From positions 5,332,001 through 5,396,000 of the forward strand of contig NZ_CP070969.1 of assembly GCF_017086365.1 (NCBI RefSeq): a stretch of 64,000 nucleotides of DNA, written 5' to 3'. Below the pieces are notes generated by a model. That model saw nothing but the letters and a program-made list of their open reading frames with translations. It made no database searches and had not been told where the DNA came from. Of the stretch, positions 8,094 through 18,075 are shown one piece after another (the first letter of the stretch is position 1; each line of letters opens with the position of its first letter). The translations under genes were made by a program, and so were the position numbers. The stretch comes from Paenibacillus tianjinensis. GTDB lineage: Bacteria > Bacillota > Bacilli > Paenibacillales > Paenibacillaceae.

Positions 8094-9644
8094 TTAGCTG
8101 TTAACGCTCCATACCACATTGTCTTCATCCTGTCCGTTCACCGGCCACCAGTGGAAGCCCTCCTGGGCCAGCAGCTGATCCGCTTCAACCGGTCCCCACG
8201 AACCTGCAGGGTATGAGGCCAGATCACTGCTCTCTTCCTTCCAGGCTTTGGCGATCCGGTCGACGAACGACCAGGCCGACGATACTTCATCCCAGCGGGT
8301 GAAATAGGTGGAGTCGCCGCGTGCTGCATCATGAAGTAGGCGTTCGTAAGCTTCCGGCGAGTTGATGCCGACCATACAGCTCTGGCAGAAATCCATCGCC
8401 AGCGGCTGGATTTCAGACTCCGAGCCCGGCTTCTTGGCGTTGATCTTCACGTAGATGCCTTCCATCGGATTCACGCGGATGACGAGCAAGTTCGGCTCAA
8501 GATTATGCTTTTGGCCCAAATACACATTGGTCGGCATGCCCTTGAACTCCACAACCACTTCCGTCGTCTTCACAGGGAGACGTTTGCCGGTACGAATATA
8601 GAACGGAACTCCCGCCCAGCGGAAATTGTCTACAAAAATACGCGCCGCAAAGTACGTTTCTGTGTTGGATTCAGGGTCTACCTTATCCTCCTGGCGGTAA
8701 GCCGGAAGGCTCTTGCCTTTGTACAAGCCTTGGGTGTATTGCCCGCGCACTACATTCTCACGTACCTCTTCGGAGGAAGCGTAAGGACGCAGCGAACGCA
8801 GCACCTTCACCTTCTCATCACGGATATCTTCAGCCAGCAGACGGCTTGGCGGCTCCATTGCGATCATCGTCAGCAGCTGCAAAATATGGTTCTGGCCCAT
8901 ATCGCGAAGTGCTCCGGCATGATCGTAATACCCGCCGCGCTCTTCCACCCCTACGGTTTCACCGAGAGTGATCTGAATGTTGGCGATATGCTTATTGTTC
9001 CATAGCGGTTCAAAGAATGCATTGGCAAAACGGATCACTTCGATGTTCTGCACCATTTCCTTGCCCAGATAGTGGTCGATCCGGTAGATCTCCTCTTCCT
9101 TGAACACCTGGCGGATCTGCTCGTTGAGCTGCTCCGCAGATTCCAGGTTGTAGCCGAACGGCTTCTCGATCACCAGACGGTTCCAGCCTGAGCCCTGCAG
9201 CATGCCGCCGGCTTTGAGGTTATACGAGACGCTTCCGAACAGCTCGGGAGCCAGAGCCAGATAGAACATCCGGTTACCCGGAATATGGAACTTCTCTTCG
9301 AGCACTTCCGTCTGTGCATTCAGCTCACGGAAGCCGTCGATATTATTAATGTCCAGCGATTTGTATTCAAAATGCTGTACGAACTCATTCCATTCCGCAG
9401 CATCTCCCGCCTGGTAGCGGCAGAACTCACGAATGGACTCCTTCACATCGTCCCGGAATTCCTCCTGGGTACGGGGACGCCGAGCCACGCCAATTACCGC
9501 AAAATCATGTGTCAGCTTGCCTTCACGGTACAAACTATAAATCGCCGGGAAAAGCTTACGCCGGGCTAGATCTCCGGTTGCCCCAAAAATAAAGAATACA
9601 GCACCGGGTGTATGCAGTGCATCAAGGGTTTGATTTTCAGCCAT
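8094..9644 (-). CDS. zwf: Glucose-6-phosphate 1-dehydrogenase
   Basis: Oxidises glucose 6-phosphate with NADP+ to 6-phosphogluconolactone, the entry to the oxidative pentose phosphate pathway. At 516 aa it is full length. FGATGDLARRKLFPA at the N-terminus is the NADP-binding fingerprint, RIDHYLGKEMVQN (near 197-209) holds the substrate-binding and catalytic His/Lys, and RTGKRLPVK is the C-terminal family motif. It is a single gene. A Fur-box-like inverted repeat lies 31 bases upstream. Confidence 0.96.
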   Translation of the reverse strand: MAENQTLDALHTPGAVFFIFGATGDLARRKLFPAIYSLYREGKLTHDFAVIGVARRPRTQEEFRDDVKESIREFCRYQAGDAAEWNEFVQHFEYKSLDINNIDGFRELNAQTEVLEEKFHIPGNRMFYLALAPELFGSVSYNLKAGGMLQGSGWNRLVIEKPFGYNLESAEQLNEQIRQVFKEEEIYRIDHYLGKEMVQNIEVIRFANAFFEPLWNNKHIANIQITLGETVGVEERGGYYDHAGALRDMGQNHILQLLTMIAMEPPSRLLAEDIRDEKVKVLRSLRPYASSEEVRENVVRGQYTQGLYKGKSLPAYRQEDKVDPESNTETYFAARIFVDNFRWAGVPFYIRTGKRLPVKTTEVVVEFKGMPTNVYLGQKHNLEPNLLVIRVNPMEGIYVKINAKKPGSESEIQPLAMDFCQSCMVGINSPEAYERLLHDAARGDSTYFTRWDEVSSAWSFVDRIAKAWKEESSDLASYPAGSWGPVEADQLLAQEGFHWWPVNGQDEDNVVWSVNS

Positions 9645-9674
9645 GGCTCCTCATCTCTCTGTATGTAATATAGT

Positions 9675-9689
9675 TGACAATCATTCTCA
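9675..9689. promoter_or_regulatory. Fur-family operator candidate upstream of zwf
   Basis: TGACAATCATTCTCA has the 7-1-7 inverted-repeat layout of Fur-family boxes (TGATAATnATTATCA), matching 12 of 14 arm positions. It stands where a regulator would block or overlap the zwf promoter. One weakly conserved site of this length can arise by chance, so this is tentative. Confidence 0.3.
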
Positions 9690-9889
9690 GCGCCGGTCGA
9701 AACATAAAATACGCATACGGCGTGATGTCATTTTATCATATCTGCAGTAAGGATGCTATCACATTCCTGACAGTTTTTCTCGGGATTTCGCAAATTTCCA
9801 TTACTCTTTCTTATCCCTTTACATACTCCAGCTTATACTCCGGGATAAGGGTAGGCCACTGCCAGCCATATTCTATTATAACGTTACGC

Positions 9890-9912
9890 AAAAAGCTCCG
9901 CAAACGCGGAGC
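9890..9912 (-). terminator. Terminator of the ywmB-like gene
   Basis: Read on the minus strand, GCTCCGC, a GTTT loop and GCGGAGC are followed directly by TTTTT. It lies about 50 bases after the stop of the leftward YwmB-family gene. An alternative outer pairing (AGCTTTTT at 9923-9930 with AAAAAGCT at 9890-9897) exists. Confidence 0.8.
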
Positions 9913-9964
9913 CGGTGTACGAAGCTTTTTGCTGAAATTTGCTGATTATTAATATTTTGCGGAA

Positions 9965-10783
9965 TCAATACTCAATGGTAATCAGCGGCAAACCGATTGT
10001 CACACGATTGCTGTTGTCATTGCCGTTCTTATGTACGGCTGCCTGCAGAGCTACCTTATGATCTCCGCTATTCACAAACCGGTTCAGCCCCGGAACATTA
10101 TAAGACCGGCTGTAGGTCGTATCATCCTCATAATCTTCCACCGCTTTCAGCCCGGATAACCGCCCGGAAATCGTTCCTTCAATTCCGGCAAGTGCTTCAC
10201 GGGGGGAGTCCTGCAGTGACGCTACACCTTGAAGTGAAGCATTCCACTCCGGCGTAATGCCAGCCGCCTGCATCAGTGTCCCCGCTTCTTGTGCTACTTT
10301 CTGCAAAGCCACAGCTTTCAGCAGATCCTCTGTTTCAACGGTCACAATCACATAGCTGCTGCCATGACCCAGCACACTCCAGAACATCGATATCTTACTA
10401 TACAAATCCGGAGAGCCGGAGGCTCTGTAAGTAGCATGTCCATCTTCTTCGCTAGACTCCGCCTTGCCGAGTCCGAGCTGTGCAGCCAGCAGGTCAGCGT
10501 CCCTAACAGTATCCACAGCACTCCCGCTGTATTCTCCCTGCCATTTCAGGACAAGCCGCAGCGGAGACCCTGCTGCCGTTACTTCCTGTCCTACAGCTGC
10601 CAGGAGTTCCAGCGACTGCGGCAACGCAGCAGGGTCGGATGAAGCGGGAGCGGCCGCTGACGCGGTTGCACTTCCCTGGTCTGCACCGCTGCGGAACCCG
10701 GCCAGCAAGAGCACCAGCATACACATGCAAAGAATCAGCAGCATCAGTTTACTCTTCCCTTGTCCCCGGTTCCCCAGTCCCAT
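9965..10783 (-). CDS. YwmB-family secreted/membrane-anchored protein
   Basis: The 272-residue product from the chosen start has a basic N-terminus, a strong hydrophobic signal-anchor ([17 protein letters not shown]) and an extracytoplasmic domain ending in [14 protein letters not shown]. Layout and the terminal [10 protein letters not shown] pattern match YwmB (TATA-box-binding-like fold, unknown function, often near murein genes in Bacillus). I set the start at the ATG at 10783 because GAGAGGGAG lies a few bases before it; a longer reading to 10885 has no ribosome binding site. It ends at a terminator and seems unrelated to the cluster that begins just upstream. Confidence 0.7.
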   Translation of the reverse strand: MGLGNRGQGKSKLMLLILCMCMLVLLLAGFRSGADQGSATASAAAPASSDPAALPQSLELLAAVGQEVTAAGSPLRLVLKWQGEYSGSAVDTVRDADLLAAQLGLGKAESSEEDGHATYRASGSPDLYSKISMFWSVLGHGSSYVIVTVETEDLLKAVALQKVAQEAGTLMQAAGITPEWNASLQGVASLQDSPREALAGIEGTISGRLSGLKAVEDYEDDTTYSRSYNVPGLNRFVNSGDHKVALQAAVHKNGNDNSNRVTIGLPLITIEY

Positions 10784-10889
10784 ACGGCATCTCCCTCTCA
10801 TCCAATCTAGCAATCTACTAGACAGGATAACCAACTTTGAGAGGGGATATACACCAGAGACCAGAATCCCAATACTCAGGAGCATCCAG

Positions 10890-12599
10890 CTAAATTCCGG
10901 AAAGTTCTTCTTCCGTAAACTTATATTCAGAGAAAACCGACTTGAGGTCCAGAGGCTCGAAGGTCAAAGAATAGAACCCTGCCGCAAGCGCCTTTTCATC
11001 ACAATGAAAGCTGTACACTTCTGTATACTGCTCAGACTGTTTTATTTTATAGCTCATCGTATATATGTTATCCATTTTGCTGATTTTCAGAAAGAAGGGA
11101 TTATCCAGGAAAACCTCATCATACATTAGATCGTTCAATACACCGAGATGCTCGATTTGCAAGGACTGTCCCTGGTTCGTTCCAAATAGCAACTTAGTGC
11201 CATTGCCGAATTTCAGCATAAGCCCGCTTTTGAAATATCGTCCGACCGAAGCATTGATCTGAACTTTCGCTTCCAGATTGCAATTTTTATGTTCGCCAAC
11301 AGCCATAAGCGCTTGAGGTGCATTATCGTAAGCAATGCTGCTGAGATTCAGCTTCTCGCTCGTATGAATTAATATAATTTGATCTTGCTGAATTAGGATT
11401 TCCGCATTCTTTTCATTGATTGGAGTGAATGGCGAACTATAGGTGTCTGCAGTACTGAATTCTCCGCTCCCCTCAACAGCTCCAGACAATACGCCGATTA
11501 GTTGAGATCTAAAGCAGTCCTCCTTACCAATTAAGGCCTCTATTGAGGAATCGACATCCGCAAAATCCAGTTTATGCTTCAGTGTCTTATAAATCAGCTT
11601 GGACTTTACCTGTCCCCATTCTACATCCAGTTGTTCACGACTGGCCCGTAAGCTGTCCACCTCCGGTTTTTCAGCGCCGGCTTGCTCTATGAACGAAAAA
11701 ATCAGCTGATAATAGACTGATCTCATATTCATAACGAGAAATGTCGATTCCAGCAGCCTCGATGTATTATCGGTATATCCGTAAGCCCTAATCACCCGGA
11801 TAATCTCCCGTTCAGGATACTTCACTGCCGCTTGCCCGGCTTCCACTTCCCTAAGATGAACCAGATGGTCCTTGAGAGCATCCTCCATACTCAGACCACA
11901 TGTGCTGTTCCCGTGATCAGAAACCGTCCAGAAATACATTGTCCCTTCCTGTTTGGCAAAGGTGTGGGCATAGCCCGCCAGGGTATCGTAGAGCATACTG
12001 AACGGAATGGTGAAATCCTTGTATAGGGCATTCGTCCCCCCGTCAATTTGCAGCGAATCGAGCACATAGCAAATATCCCTGAGCTGGTCGTAGCCCTTAA
12101 TCAGAAAGAAATGTTGATGATGTTTCGCCTTATACCAATTGTCATAGTAAATGGTGTATAAATCTCCGGGGACAAGCACGCGCGCATTCCTGTCAATCTG
12201 CTCAATAATCCTTCGTCTAAAATCGGCCTCGTCAACAACAGTGTGCGTCTGAATGTCCAGCAGGAACCGTTTCTTCAGATAACCTTCATAATATTCAAAA
12301 AAGGATTCCAGCAAATCCTCCATGCTCATCGGCACCTCCTGAAACCAGGATTCAGCCATATACGTGCTGTAGTAGGTCACATACATCAAAAAAAGGCTAT
12401 TGTACCGCTGCTGAAAGGAACCAAATATCATTCCGAGCGGCTTATAAAAGCAGTTCAGCTGCTTCCAAGAAAAACGATCATCATTGGGAAGCAGCTGGTC
12501 AATGATTCTGACATATCTGCTGTTAAGCGCCTGCGGAATAACCTTCATCCGGTTGTCTATGGCCACATCGAGCTCCGTCACATCGAGTTTTCGATCCAT
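10890..12599 (-). CDS. BtrH-like (papain-fold) acyltransferase with C-terminal beta-sandwich domain
   Basis: A 569-residue two-domain protein. Residues about 1-330 resemble the butirosin biosynthesis protein H / NRPS-associated papain-like family: [30 protein letters not shown] matches in layout the His-containing strand, with His160/161/163 and Asp181 as candidate catalytic residues and Cys50 (QLNCFY) as candidate nucleophile. BtrH moves an acyl group from an acyl carrier protein to an amine. Residues about 400-560 look like a concanavalin-A-like/DUF1349 sandwich ([21 protein letters not shown]). It is the last gene of the leftward BMC cluster, overlapping the MATE gene by 22 bases; an ACP heads the cluster, which fits an ACP-dependent transferase. 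Substrate unknown; the catalytic residues are inferred. Confidence 0.6.
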   Translation of the reverse strand: MDRKLDVTELDVAIDNRMKVIPQALNSRYVRIIDQLLPNDDRFSWKQLNCFYKPLGMIFGSFQQRYNSLFLMYVTYYSTYMAESWFQEVPMSMEDLLESFFEYYEGYLKKRFLLDIQTHTVVDEADFRRRIIEQIDRNARVLVPGDLYTIYYDNWYKAKHHQHFFLIKGYDQLRDICYVLDSLQIDGGTNALYKDFTIPFSMLYDTLAGYAHTFAKQEGTMYFWTVSDHGNSTCGLSMEDALKDHLVHLREVEAGQAAVKYPEREIIRVIRAYGYTDNTSRLLESTFLVMNMRSVYYQLIFSFIEQAGAEKPEVDSLRASREQLDVEWGQVKSKLIYKTLKHKLDFADVDSSIEALIGKEDCFRSQLIGVLSGAVEGSGEFSTADTYSSPFTPINEKNAEILIQQDQIILIHTSEKLNLSSIAYDNAPQALMAVGEHKNCNLEAKVQINASVGRYFKSGLMLKFGNGTKLLFGTNQGQSLQIEHLGVLNDLMYDEVFLDNPFFLKISKMDNIYTMSYKIKQSEQYTEVYSFHCDEKALAAGFYSLTFEPLDLKSVFSEYKFTEEELSGI

Positions 12600-13984
12600 T
12601 CTTCACTTTGCCCCCTTTGATTTGGGTAAGCTGTATTCTCCGTTAAATTATGAATCCACTTTTTGGACAAGAAACGGGGCACCCCGATAATCAGCTTTGC
12701 AAATTCCTCCGACATAATGAAAATGTACACCCAGTAAATGGGCAGATGCAGCCGGTAAACCGCAATATAAGCCATTGGGATGCCGACTGCCCACATGGCT
12801 GCACTATTTTGCACAAGCGTAAAGACTGTATCTCCTCCGGCGTTCAGTACACCCTGAATCAGTATCATATTGACAACTTTTACGCAGAGGAAACAAGACA
12901 TGAGGAGCAGCAGCGTTCTGGCCGCCATGTGTGCCTCAGCTGACATGCTGTAGAGGGTAAGAACCGGTCCTGAGAGCAAGTAGATGCAAGCCCCCACAAT
13001 TAGAGAGCCGGTAAAAGCGAGCCATATGAAACTTCGCGAATAACTGAGCACCTTGTCCTTGTGTCCCGCGCCGATTCTGTTTCCAATCAGTACATTGCAG
13101 GCTCCCGAGAGACCGGTGAACACTACAAAAGCGATCTGTTCCACCGTACCCGCCACACTATAGGCAGCTACTGCCTGAGTACCTATATGGGCATACGATA
13201 TGTTGTAAAAGTTCAGGCCTAACGACCAAAATGTTATCCCTAAAACAAGGGGGATCGTCGTTATAAAATACTTTCTTACAAACCCTGAACCAACCGAAAA
13301 GAAATCCCTGATCCTTTTAAAGACGAGCGGTATCTTAAAAATATAAACTGAACTGACAATTAATCCGAACTCTACCAGCCTTGAGACCAGCGTGGCGATA
13401 GCGCTTCCCTTCAGCCCGAGCGCAGGAAACCCCAAATTCCCAAAGATTAGCAAATAATTAAGCAGTGTATTCAGACTTAACGCAAACACACTGACAAACA
13501 TTGGCAGCTTGGCATTCCCTATGCTCCTCAACACCGCCGAATAGCAGAAGGTAATGGAGGTAGCCACGAAACTGAAGCCGATGAGCCTTAAAAAGATCCT
13601 GCCCTGTTCAATAACCTCCGGATCATTGGTGTATATGGACAGGATGCGGCCGGGAAAGAAAATGGACGCAAAGGAAAATAACAGGCTGACGGATAAACTG
13701 AGCAGCAATGAAAAGCCAAGGACAGACCGTACATGATGTACCTCCTTCTTTCCCCAAAATTGCGCGGCGAATATAGATGCCCCGGTGCTGATTCCGTTAA
13801 GCAGACAGATGTAAATAAAGGTGAAGTTGCTGGACAGCCCTACGGAGGCGATTGAGGTCTCTCCTAGCCGTCCCACCATAATCACATCAATGAAATTCAA
13901 AGACGACGTGGCCAGCTGTTGAATGATAATGGGCAGGGCAATGACAAAGATGCTTCTCCTAAACTCTTTATCTCTAAATCCCAA
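12578..13984 (-). CDS. MATE-family multidrug/metabolite exporter
   Basis: Twelve-helix antiporter of the MATE family, about 468 residues. The N-terminus (FVIALPIIIQQLATSSLNFIDVIMVGRLG) is the diagnostic MATE helix 1 and loop; the second half repeats it around FSVGSGFVRKYFITTIPLVLG. MATE proteins export cationic or aromatic compounds in exchange for Na+ or H+. I take the TTG at 13984, six bases after GGAGGA; another TTG at 14002 overlaps the ubiX stop. As the only transporter inside the BMC cluster, it probably exports the product. Confidence 0.88.
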   Translation of the reverse strand: MGFRDKEFRRSIFVIALPIIIQQLATSSLNFIDVIMVGRLGETSIASVGLSSNFTFIYICLLNGISTGASIFAAQFWGKKEVHHVRSVLGFSLLLSLSVSLLFSFASIFFPGRILSIYTNDPEVIEQGRIFLRLIGFSFVATSITFCYSAVLRSIGNAKLPMFVSVFALSLNTLLNYLLIFGNLGFPALGLKGSAIATLVSRLVEFGLIVSSVYIFKIPLVFKRIRDFFSVGSGFVRKYFITTIPLVLGITFWSLGLNFYNISYAHIGTQAVAAYSVAGTVEQIAFVVFTGLSGACNVLIGNRIGAGHKDKVLSYSRSFIWLAFTGSLIVGACIYLLSGPVLTLYSMSAEAHMAARTLLLLMSCFLCVKVVNMILIQGVLNAGGDTVFTLVQNSAAMWAVGIPMAYIAVYRLHLPIYWVYIFIMSEEFAKLIIGVPRFLSKKWIHNLTENTAYPNQRGQSEEWIENSM

Positions 13985-13998
13985 ATTGTCTCCTCCGT

Positions 13999-14598
13999 TC
14001 AACTTGAGTGTTCCGTTTCATGCAGGCAGCCGGAGTTCCACTCCGGAGATAAATCATTGTCTATCTTCAATAGATTCATGATTTTGAACACCATAAAATC
14101 AATGATATCGTCCAGCGATTGCGGCTTGGAGTAAAACGCCGGCGCAGCAAAACAGACATCCAGCCCTTCAAGGCACAGTTCGTATAATTGCTTCAGTGTC
14201 CCTGCCGACACTGGCGTTTCCCGGGGGACCAGAATGACTTGCCGCCTCTCCTTCCGGGCAACCGCAGCGGTCCGTGCGATCAGATTGTGGGCAAGGTTCG
14301 AATGAATCATCCCTATGGTGTTAACAGAGCAAGGAACCACTACCAGAGCATCATAGTGAAAGGAACCGCTCGCAGGTGAAGCGCCGATATTGTCATTGTC
14401 AAAGATTCCGTCAGCAGCGAACAGCACCTGTCTGATATAGCGCCTGTCCGCTACTTCATGCTTCATAGTGATCACAGCCGCCTGTGACATAATGACATAG
14501 ACCCTGCAGCTCCGCTTCTTCAATTGTTCAATCAGATGCAAGGCATACAATGCACCGGAAGCGCCCGTAACCGCCACAATGATCTTTTTATCACACAT
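13999..14598 (-). CDS. ubiX: UbiX-type flavin prenyltransferase (locus 1)
   Basis: Makes prenylated FMN, the cofactor of UbiD decarboxylases, from FMN and dimethylallyl phosphate. The 199-residue protein shows VTGASGALYALHL (FMN-binding loop), VVVPCSVNTIG (the central SxNT segment) and ERRQVILVPRETPVSAG near the C-terminus, all standard for the family. It overlaps the stop of the enolase-superfamily gene by eight bases and leads directly into the MATE gene. A UbiD gene three genes upstream in the same operon is its obvious client. Confidence 0.92.
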   Translation of the reverse strand: MCDKKIIVAVTGASGALYALHLIEQLKKRSCRVYVIMSQAAVITMKHEVADRRYIRQVLFAADGIFDNDNIGASPASGSFHYDALVVVPCSVNTIGMIHSNLAHNLIARTAAVARKERRQVILVPRETPVSAGTLKQLYELCLEGLDVCFAAPAFYSKPQSLDDIIDFMVFKIMNLLKIDNDLSPEWNSGCLHETEHSS

Positions 14599-15619
14599 AT
14601 TGAACTCCTAAACCGTAATAGTCATCCGGCAAGCCGATCTGTCCGTCATGGAATCTCAGGCCTGAAAAGTGATCATTCCCGATAAAACTGGCCCCGTCCA
14701 GATCCGCATATTTGAATTTCGCGGAAATCTGATAAGCATAAGCAATCGAGAGGCTGGATTCCAGGAAGCATCCCAGCAGCAAATCCAGTTGCCCTTCGAC
14801 AGCATCGATAAGACTCAGACTTTTCAGCAGTCCGCCCATCTTGATAATTTTAATATTCACCCCGTCAATAAATGGCAGGTACCGGTGCAGCTCCGCTTCC
14901 GACGTAACCGACTCATCCAAAAAGACTGGGACCTCCAGTTTCAGATCCGCAATCTTCCGGGCAATATCAATCGAGCTGACGGCGACAGGCTCCTCCACAA
15001 ACAGGATGGATTCATGCGCCAGCCTGTCACGATGAGTGGCGAGTTCCTCCAGCGTCCAGCCCCGGTTCATATCGATAATATATTTCTGCCCTGGGTTTCC
15101 TTCGTTCCGGATATAATCCAACAGTGCAAGGTCATCTTTTCCCCCCAATTTCAGCTTGACGAGGGGTAACTGAATATCTGTAAGAGCTCCTACTGCCCCT
15201 CTTTCGCAGATGGGCAGAGTTACCGCCGATTCCCTCGGCCTAGGACATTCCACCTGCAGGAGCGACCAGGCAGGCTTTTTCAGAAGCTTGCCCACATAAT
15301 CCAGAAGCAGCATTTCGAAGCCGCAGACGACACATTTTAGATAAGGGCCTTCGCTCAATGTACAAACAAAGGCCACGAGCTGCTCCCTATCCTCAATGCG
15401 GATAATGGCGGATGAGTGGTGCTCGATAATATAGCTTATTTGCCGCTCAGCGATAGCATAATTCTCATTAAAAAAAGGCAGGGGGGCCACTTCTCCAAAT
15501 GCTGATACGCCCCTCGCGTGTATGCTTAATAACAGATGATCCAGCTTGGTGAACACGGAATGACTAATTCTGAACGGCTGCTTTAATTGCAGCGGCATCG
15601 GCTGGCAGCGTATGCTCAT
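14591..15619 (-). CDS. Enolase-superfamily racemase/epimerase (DgcA / dipeptide-epimerase-like)
   Basis: Mg-dependent enzyme that abstracts an alpha-proton next to a carboxylate (342 aa). The muconate-lactonising subgroup is clear: VKLKLGG gives the catalytic Lys155/Lys157, metal ligands are Asp183 (IIDMNRGW), Glu209 (FVEEPV) and Asp235 (FLDESV), with Lys257 (VNIKIIK) opposite. All residues for 1,1-proton transfer are present. Relatives include Ala-Glu epimerase and DgcA, which racemises N-acetyl-glutamate. The preceding DUF1611 (DgcN-like) gene overlaps it by four bases, the same pairing as in D-glutamate catabolism. Here the substrate is unknown and may be a cluster intermediate. Confidence 0.8.
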   Translation of the reverse strand: MSIRCQPMPLQLKQPFRISHSVFTKLDHLLLSIHARGVSAFGEVAPLPFFNENYAIAERQISYIIEHHSSAIIRIEDREQLVAFVCTLSEGPYLKCVVCGFEMLLLDYVGKLLKKPAWSLLQVECPRPRESAVTLPICERGAVGALTDIQLPLVKLKLGGKDDLALLDYIRNEGNPGQKYIIDMNRGWTLEELATHRDRLAHESILFVEEPVAVSSIDIARKIADLKLEVPVFLDESVTSEAELHRYLPFIDGVNIKIIKMGGLLKSLSLIDAVEGQLDLLLGCFLESSLSIAYAYQISAKFKYADLDGASFIGNDHFSGLRFHDGQIGLPDDYYGLGVQYV

Positions 15620-16647
15620 CTGTACTCCTCTAAAATATCAATAAATTTGTCACACCCGAATACCAGCGGGGCAAATACAGGAATGCGGTGCTTTAATTCC
15701 ATTTGATAAATCATTTCCCGGACCTCCTCGGGATGCAGATCCTTGGCAAACAGCGATATGCCGAGAACCCTGCAACCTCTTTGATAATTAGCCAGCCGCT
15801 CCACAAGTTCGATCTGCTCTTCCAGCGCCGGAATACTTTTATCATAGTAAGCCAGTTTAGGTCTGGACACGTCATGGGCAAAGACAATCAGGTTAGGTGC
15901 AGAACCATGCAGCAGGCCAAGTGTTACGCCCGAATAAGCCGGGTGCAGAATGGATCCTTGGCCTTCTACAAAAATAAAGTCATGCTCTGTGGCCGATTGG
16001 CAGACAAAATGTTCAATCGCCCCGGCCATAAAATCTGATACAACCGCATCAATGGCAAATCCCTTGCCTGCAATGTACATTCCGGTTTGCCCGGTTGGAA
16101 TAAAGTCAGAACGAAGCCCCCGGTCTAGCGAAGCGTTGTAAAGCTCCAAGGCGGTGGTCATTTTCCCGCTGGCGCAATCCGATCCGACGGTCAAAATAAC
16201 ATTGTTGTTCAGCGCCCCTGCTTGTCCCTTGGCTACTTCCTCGTACCGGCCGGCATACCGCAGGTCAATCATTTGGCCGGGCTGGGCATACCTCAATAAC
16301 TGGTTCATCTCATTGAGCTTATGATGCAGCCCGCTGATTACGCGGATTCCTGCCTGAAGCGCCTGAATAATAATTCCTATCCAGTCTGGGGGCAGCTGCC
16401 CCCCCGGGGGGGCAACACCTACCAGGAGCTCCTCCAAATCATAAGCCGACGCTCCGCTGAAATCCGCTACCACCGGGATGTCCTTGTCCACATAGGGCAC
16501 AATGCTCTTCACATTCCCGCCGGCGTGCTTAGCGTCGATAACAACAGCAATGTCATTACGGTACCTCATCACTCCATGGGCCATCTTGGCCTGTAAGGTG
16601 TCCAGTTCGCCGCCAGTCAGAATGGCTATTCTTTTATTTGAAGGCAT
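15616..16647 (-). CDS. DUF1611 (DgcN-like) P-loop protein
   Basis: A 343-residue DUF1611 protein. The C-terminal half has a P-loop (TVGSDCASGKMT, residues 153-164) followed by FVEGQGSILHPAYSGVTLGL, typical of the family; the N-terminal half contains a Rossmann-like domain. The studied member DgcN is reported to N-acetylate D-glutamate before DgcA racemisation, and the gene is followed by an enolase-superfamily gene with a four-base overlap, reproducing the dgcN-dgcA arrangement. Here the pair lies between ubiD and ubiX in a BMC cluster, so it may act on another amino acid. It overlaps the ubiD stop by 14 bases. Confidence 0.75.
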   Translation of the reverse strand: MPSNKRIAILTGGELDTLQAKMAHGVMRYRNDIAVVIDAKHAGGNVKSIVPYVDKDIPVVADFSGASAYDLEELLVGVAPPGGQLPPDWIGIIIQALQAGIRVISGLHHKLNEMNQLLRYAQPGQMIDLRYAGRYEEVAKGQAGALNNNVILTVGSDCASGKMTTALELYNASLDRGLRSDFIPTGQTGMYIAGKGFAIDAVVSDFMAGAIEHFVCQSATEHDFIFVEGQGSILHPAYSGVTLGLLHGSAPNLIVFAHDVSRPKLAYYDKSIPALEEQIELVERLANYQRGCRVLGISLFAKDLHPEEVREMIYQMELKHRIPVFAPLVFGCDKFIDILEEYR

Positions 16648-18058
16648 AGTCAGCCCTCCTGAAATGCTCCTTCATCCGGTAGGGAACCGTGCAATCGAAC
16701 ACCGTCTTATATGTCGATCCGATCTCGGTGTTATAGGAAGAGAACTCCGGCCTTTGTGAAGGATCGAGAGGATGCCCATCCAAATTCGGAATGGAAATGA
16801 TAGAGTGGTTGCCCTGGAATCTCGTAGATAATGCCCACAGCACTTCTCTTTCGTCAAAGATATCCACATCATCATCCAGCAGAAACACATTCTTCAGTTC
16901 ATGAAACGCAGTAAACGCGGCCACTCCGGCCTGCCTCGTCTTGGCGTCATCGCGGGGCTCGGATTTGCTGAACTGAAGATGCGCCAGCAATTTCCCCCCG
17001 CCGCTTGCACTGCAGTAGCAGTTCAATATGTTGCCGGTTATCGATTCTTTGATGCTCTTGTACAAGCTGGCCTCGGTGGGAATGCCGCATAAATTGGACA
17101 TTTCCGCCCCAGGACCTACAATGGTCTGATATATAGGCCGGTTACGGTACGTAATTGCCGTTACTTTGACAAGCGGAAGCTTACTTTGGGCCGCGCCGAT
17201 ATATCCCAGAAACTCCGGCAGAGAGTCGCCGTCGTGCTTGCGCGGATTCTCCTGCACTTCTTCCGGCAGCACAAAACCTTCAATTACGATTTCAGAGAAC
17301 GCAATGCATTTCGCCCCGTTGCTGAACGCCCTGGCTACCTTTACCCCTTTTTTGCGGATGGCACCTGCTATATTCAGCTCGTTGAAGCCCAAAGGACAAG
17401 CCGGGTAAGAGAAACCTGCCGCGATATAAATAGCCGGATCAAGGCCAATATTGATTGTAACCGGTAGCGGCTTATTCCGTTTTTTCGCCTTCTCGTAAAA
17501 GTGGCCGATATGTCTGCCCGGAACAAAATAAATGGACATCGTATCCTCGGATTGAAGGCATAGGCGATGTATCGTTACATCCTCCTCTCCAGTTTCCGGA
17601 TCTTGGGCGTACACCAGACCCGTTGTAATGTATGGCCCTGCGCTTTCAGGAGTATAGGTAAGCACAGGCAGCTGTTGATACAAGTTGATGTTTTGGGTAA
17701 TGATATTTTCCTGTGAAGGAGGAGAATCGATCAATTCCGGCTCATAACGGTCATGAATCATCCCGGCCAGTTCACGGCCAATGGAATGTGGTCCTACTCC
17801 CAGAAGTTCGGCACAAGCTTCTCTTGAGTTGAGCAACCCGATAAGCACCGGCATCGAGTGTCCCTTTACACGATTATAAATTACAGGATGGCCGTAAGCC
17901 GGTTGGTGTTTGTTCGGAATACCGGACCCGTAATAGGCGTAATGATTGGGAATCTCGCAGCAGGTATCCATCTCTTTGTCCATAACTTCAATGGCATGCC
18001 CTTTGTGATTCAGGAAAGAAAGGGCGGTGCGCAAATCATATACCTCATCTGAACGCAT
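16634..18058 (-). CDS. ubiD: UbiD-family prenyl-FMN-dependent decarboxylase (locus 1)
   Basis: Reversible decarboxylase for aromatic or alpha,beta-unsaturated acids using prenyl-FMN (474 aa, full length). Recognisable segments are GVGPHSIGREL, VTIHRLCLQ (Arg165, candidate active-site Arg), SEIVIEG (256-261, the acidic pair) and LLDDDVDIFDEREVLWALSTRFQG near the C-terminus. Instead of the PEGPFGE found in most family members after SEIVIEG, it has DGDSLPEFLGYIG, so it belongs to a divergent branch. UbiX is encoded three genes on. If the cluster makes 3-amino-4-hydroxybenzoate, a para-hydroxybenzoate-type substrate would suit this enzyme and yield 2-aminophenol; this is inference. Confidence 0.9.
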   Translation of the reverse strand: MRSDEVYDLRTALSFLNHKGHAIEVMDKEMDTCCEIPNHYAYYGSGIPNKHQPAYGHPVIYNRVKGHSMPVLIGLLNSREACAELLGVGPHSIGRELAGMIHDRYEPELIDSPPSQENIITQNINLYQQLPVLTYTPESAGPYITTGLVYAQDPETGEEDVTIHRLCLQSEDTMSIYFVPGRHIGHFYEKAKKRNKPLPVTINIGLDPAIYIAAGFSYPACPLGFNELNIAGAIRKKGVKVARAFSNGAKCIAFSEIVIEGFVLPEEVQENPRKHDGDSLPEFLGYIGAAQSKLPLVKVTAITYRNRPIYQTIVGPGAEMSNLCGIPTEASLYKSIKESITGNILNCYCSASGGGKLLAHLQFSKSEPRDDAKTRQAGVAAFTAFHELKNVFLLDDDVDIFDEREVLWALSTRFQGNHSIISIPNLDGHPLDPSQRPEFSSYNTEIGSTYKTVFDCTVPYRMKEHFRRADYAFK

Positions 18059-18075
18059 AATAACCCCCTCTTTGC

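Noticed and set aside
9674..9952. 92-codon rightward frame between zwf and the ywmB-like gene
   Set aside because: It spans the zwf promoter region and a minus-strand terminator, has no ribosome binding site and no family resemblance.
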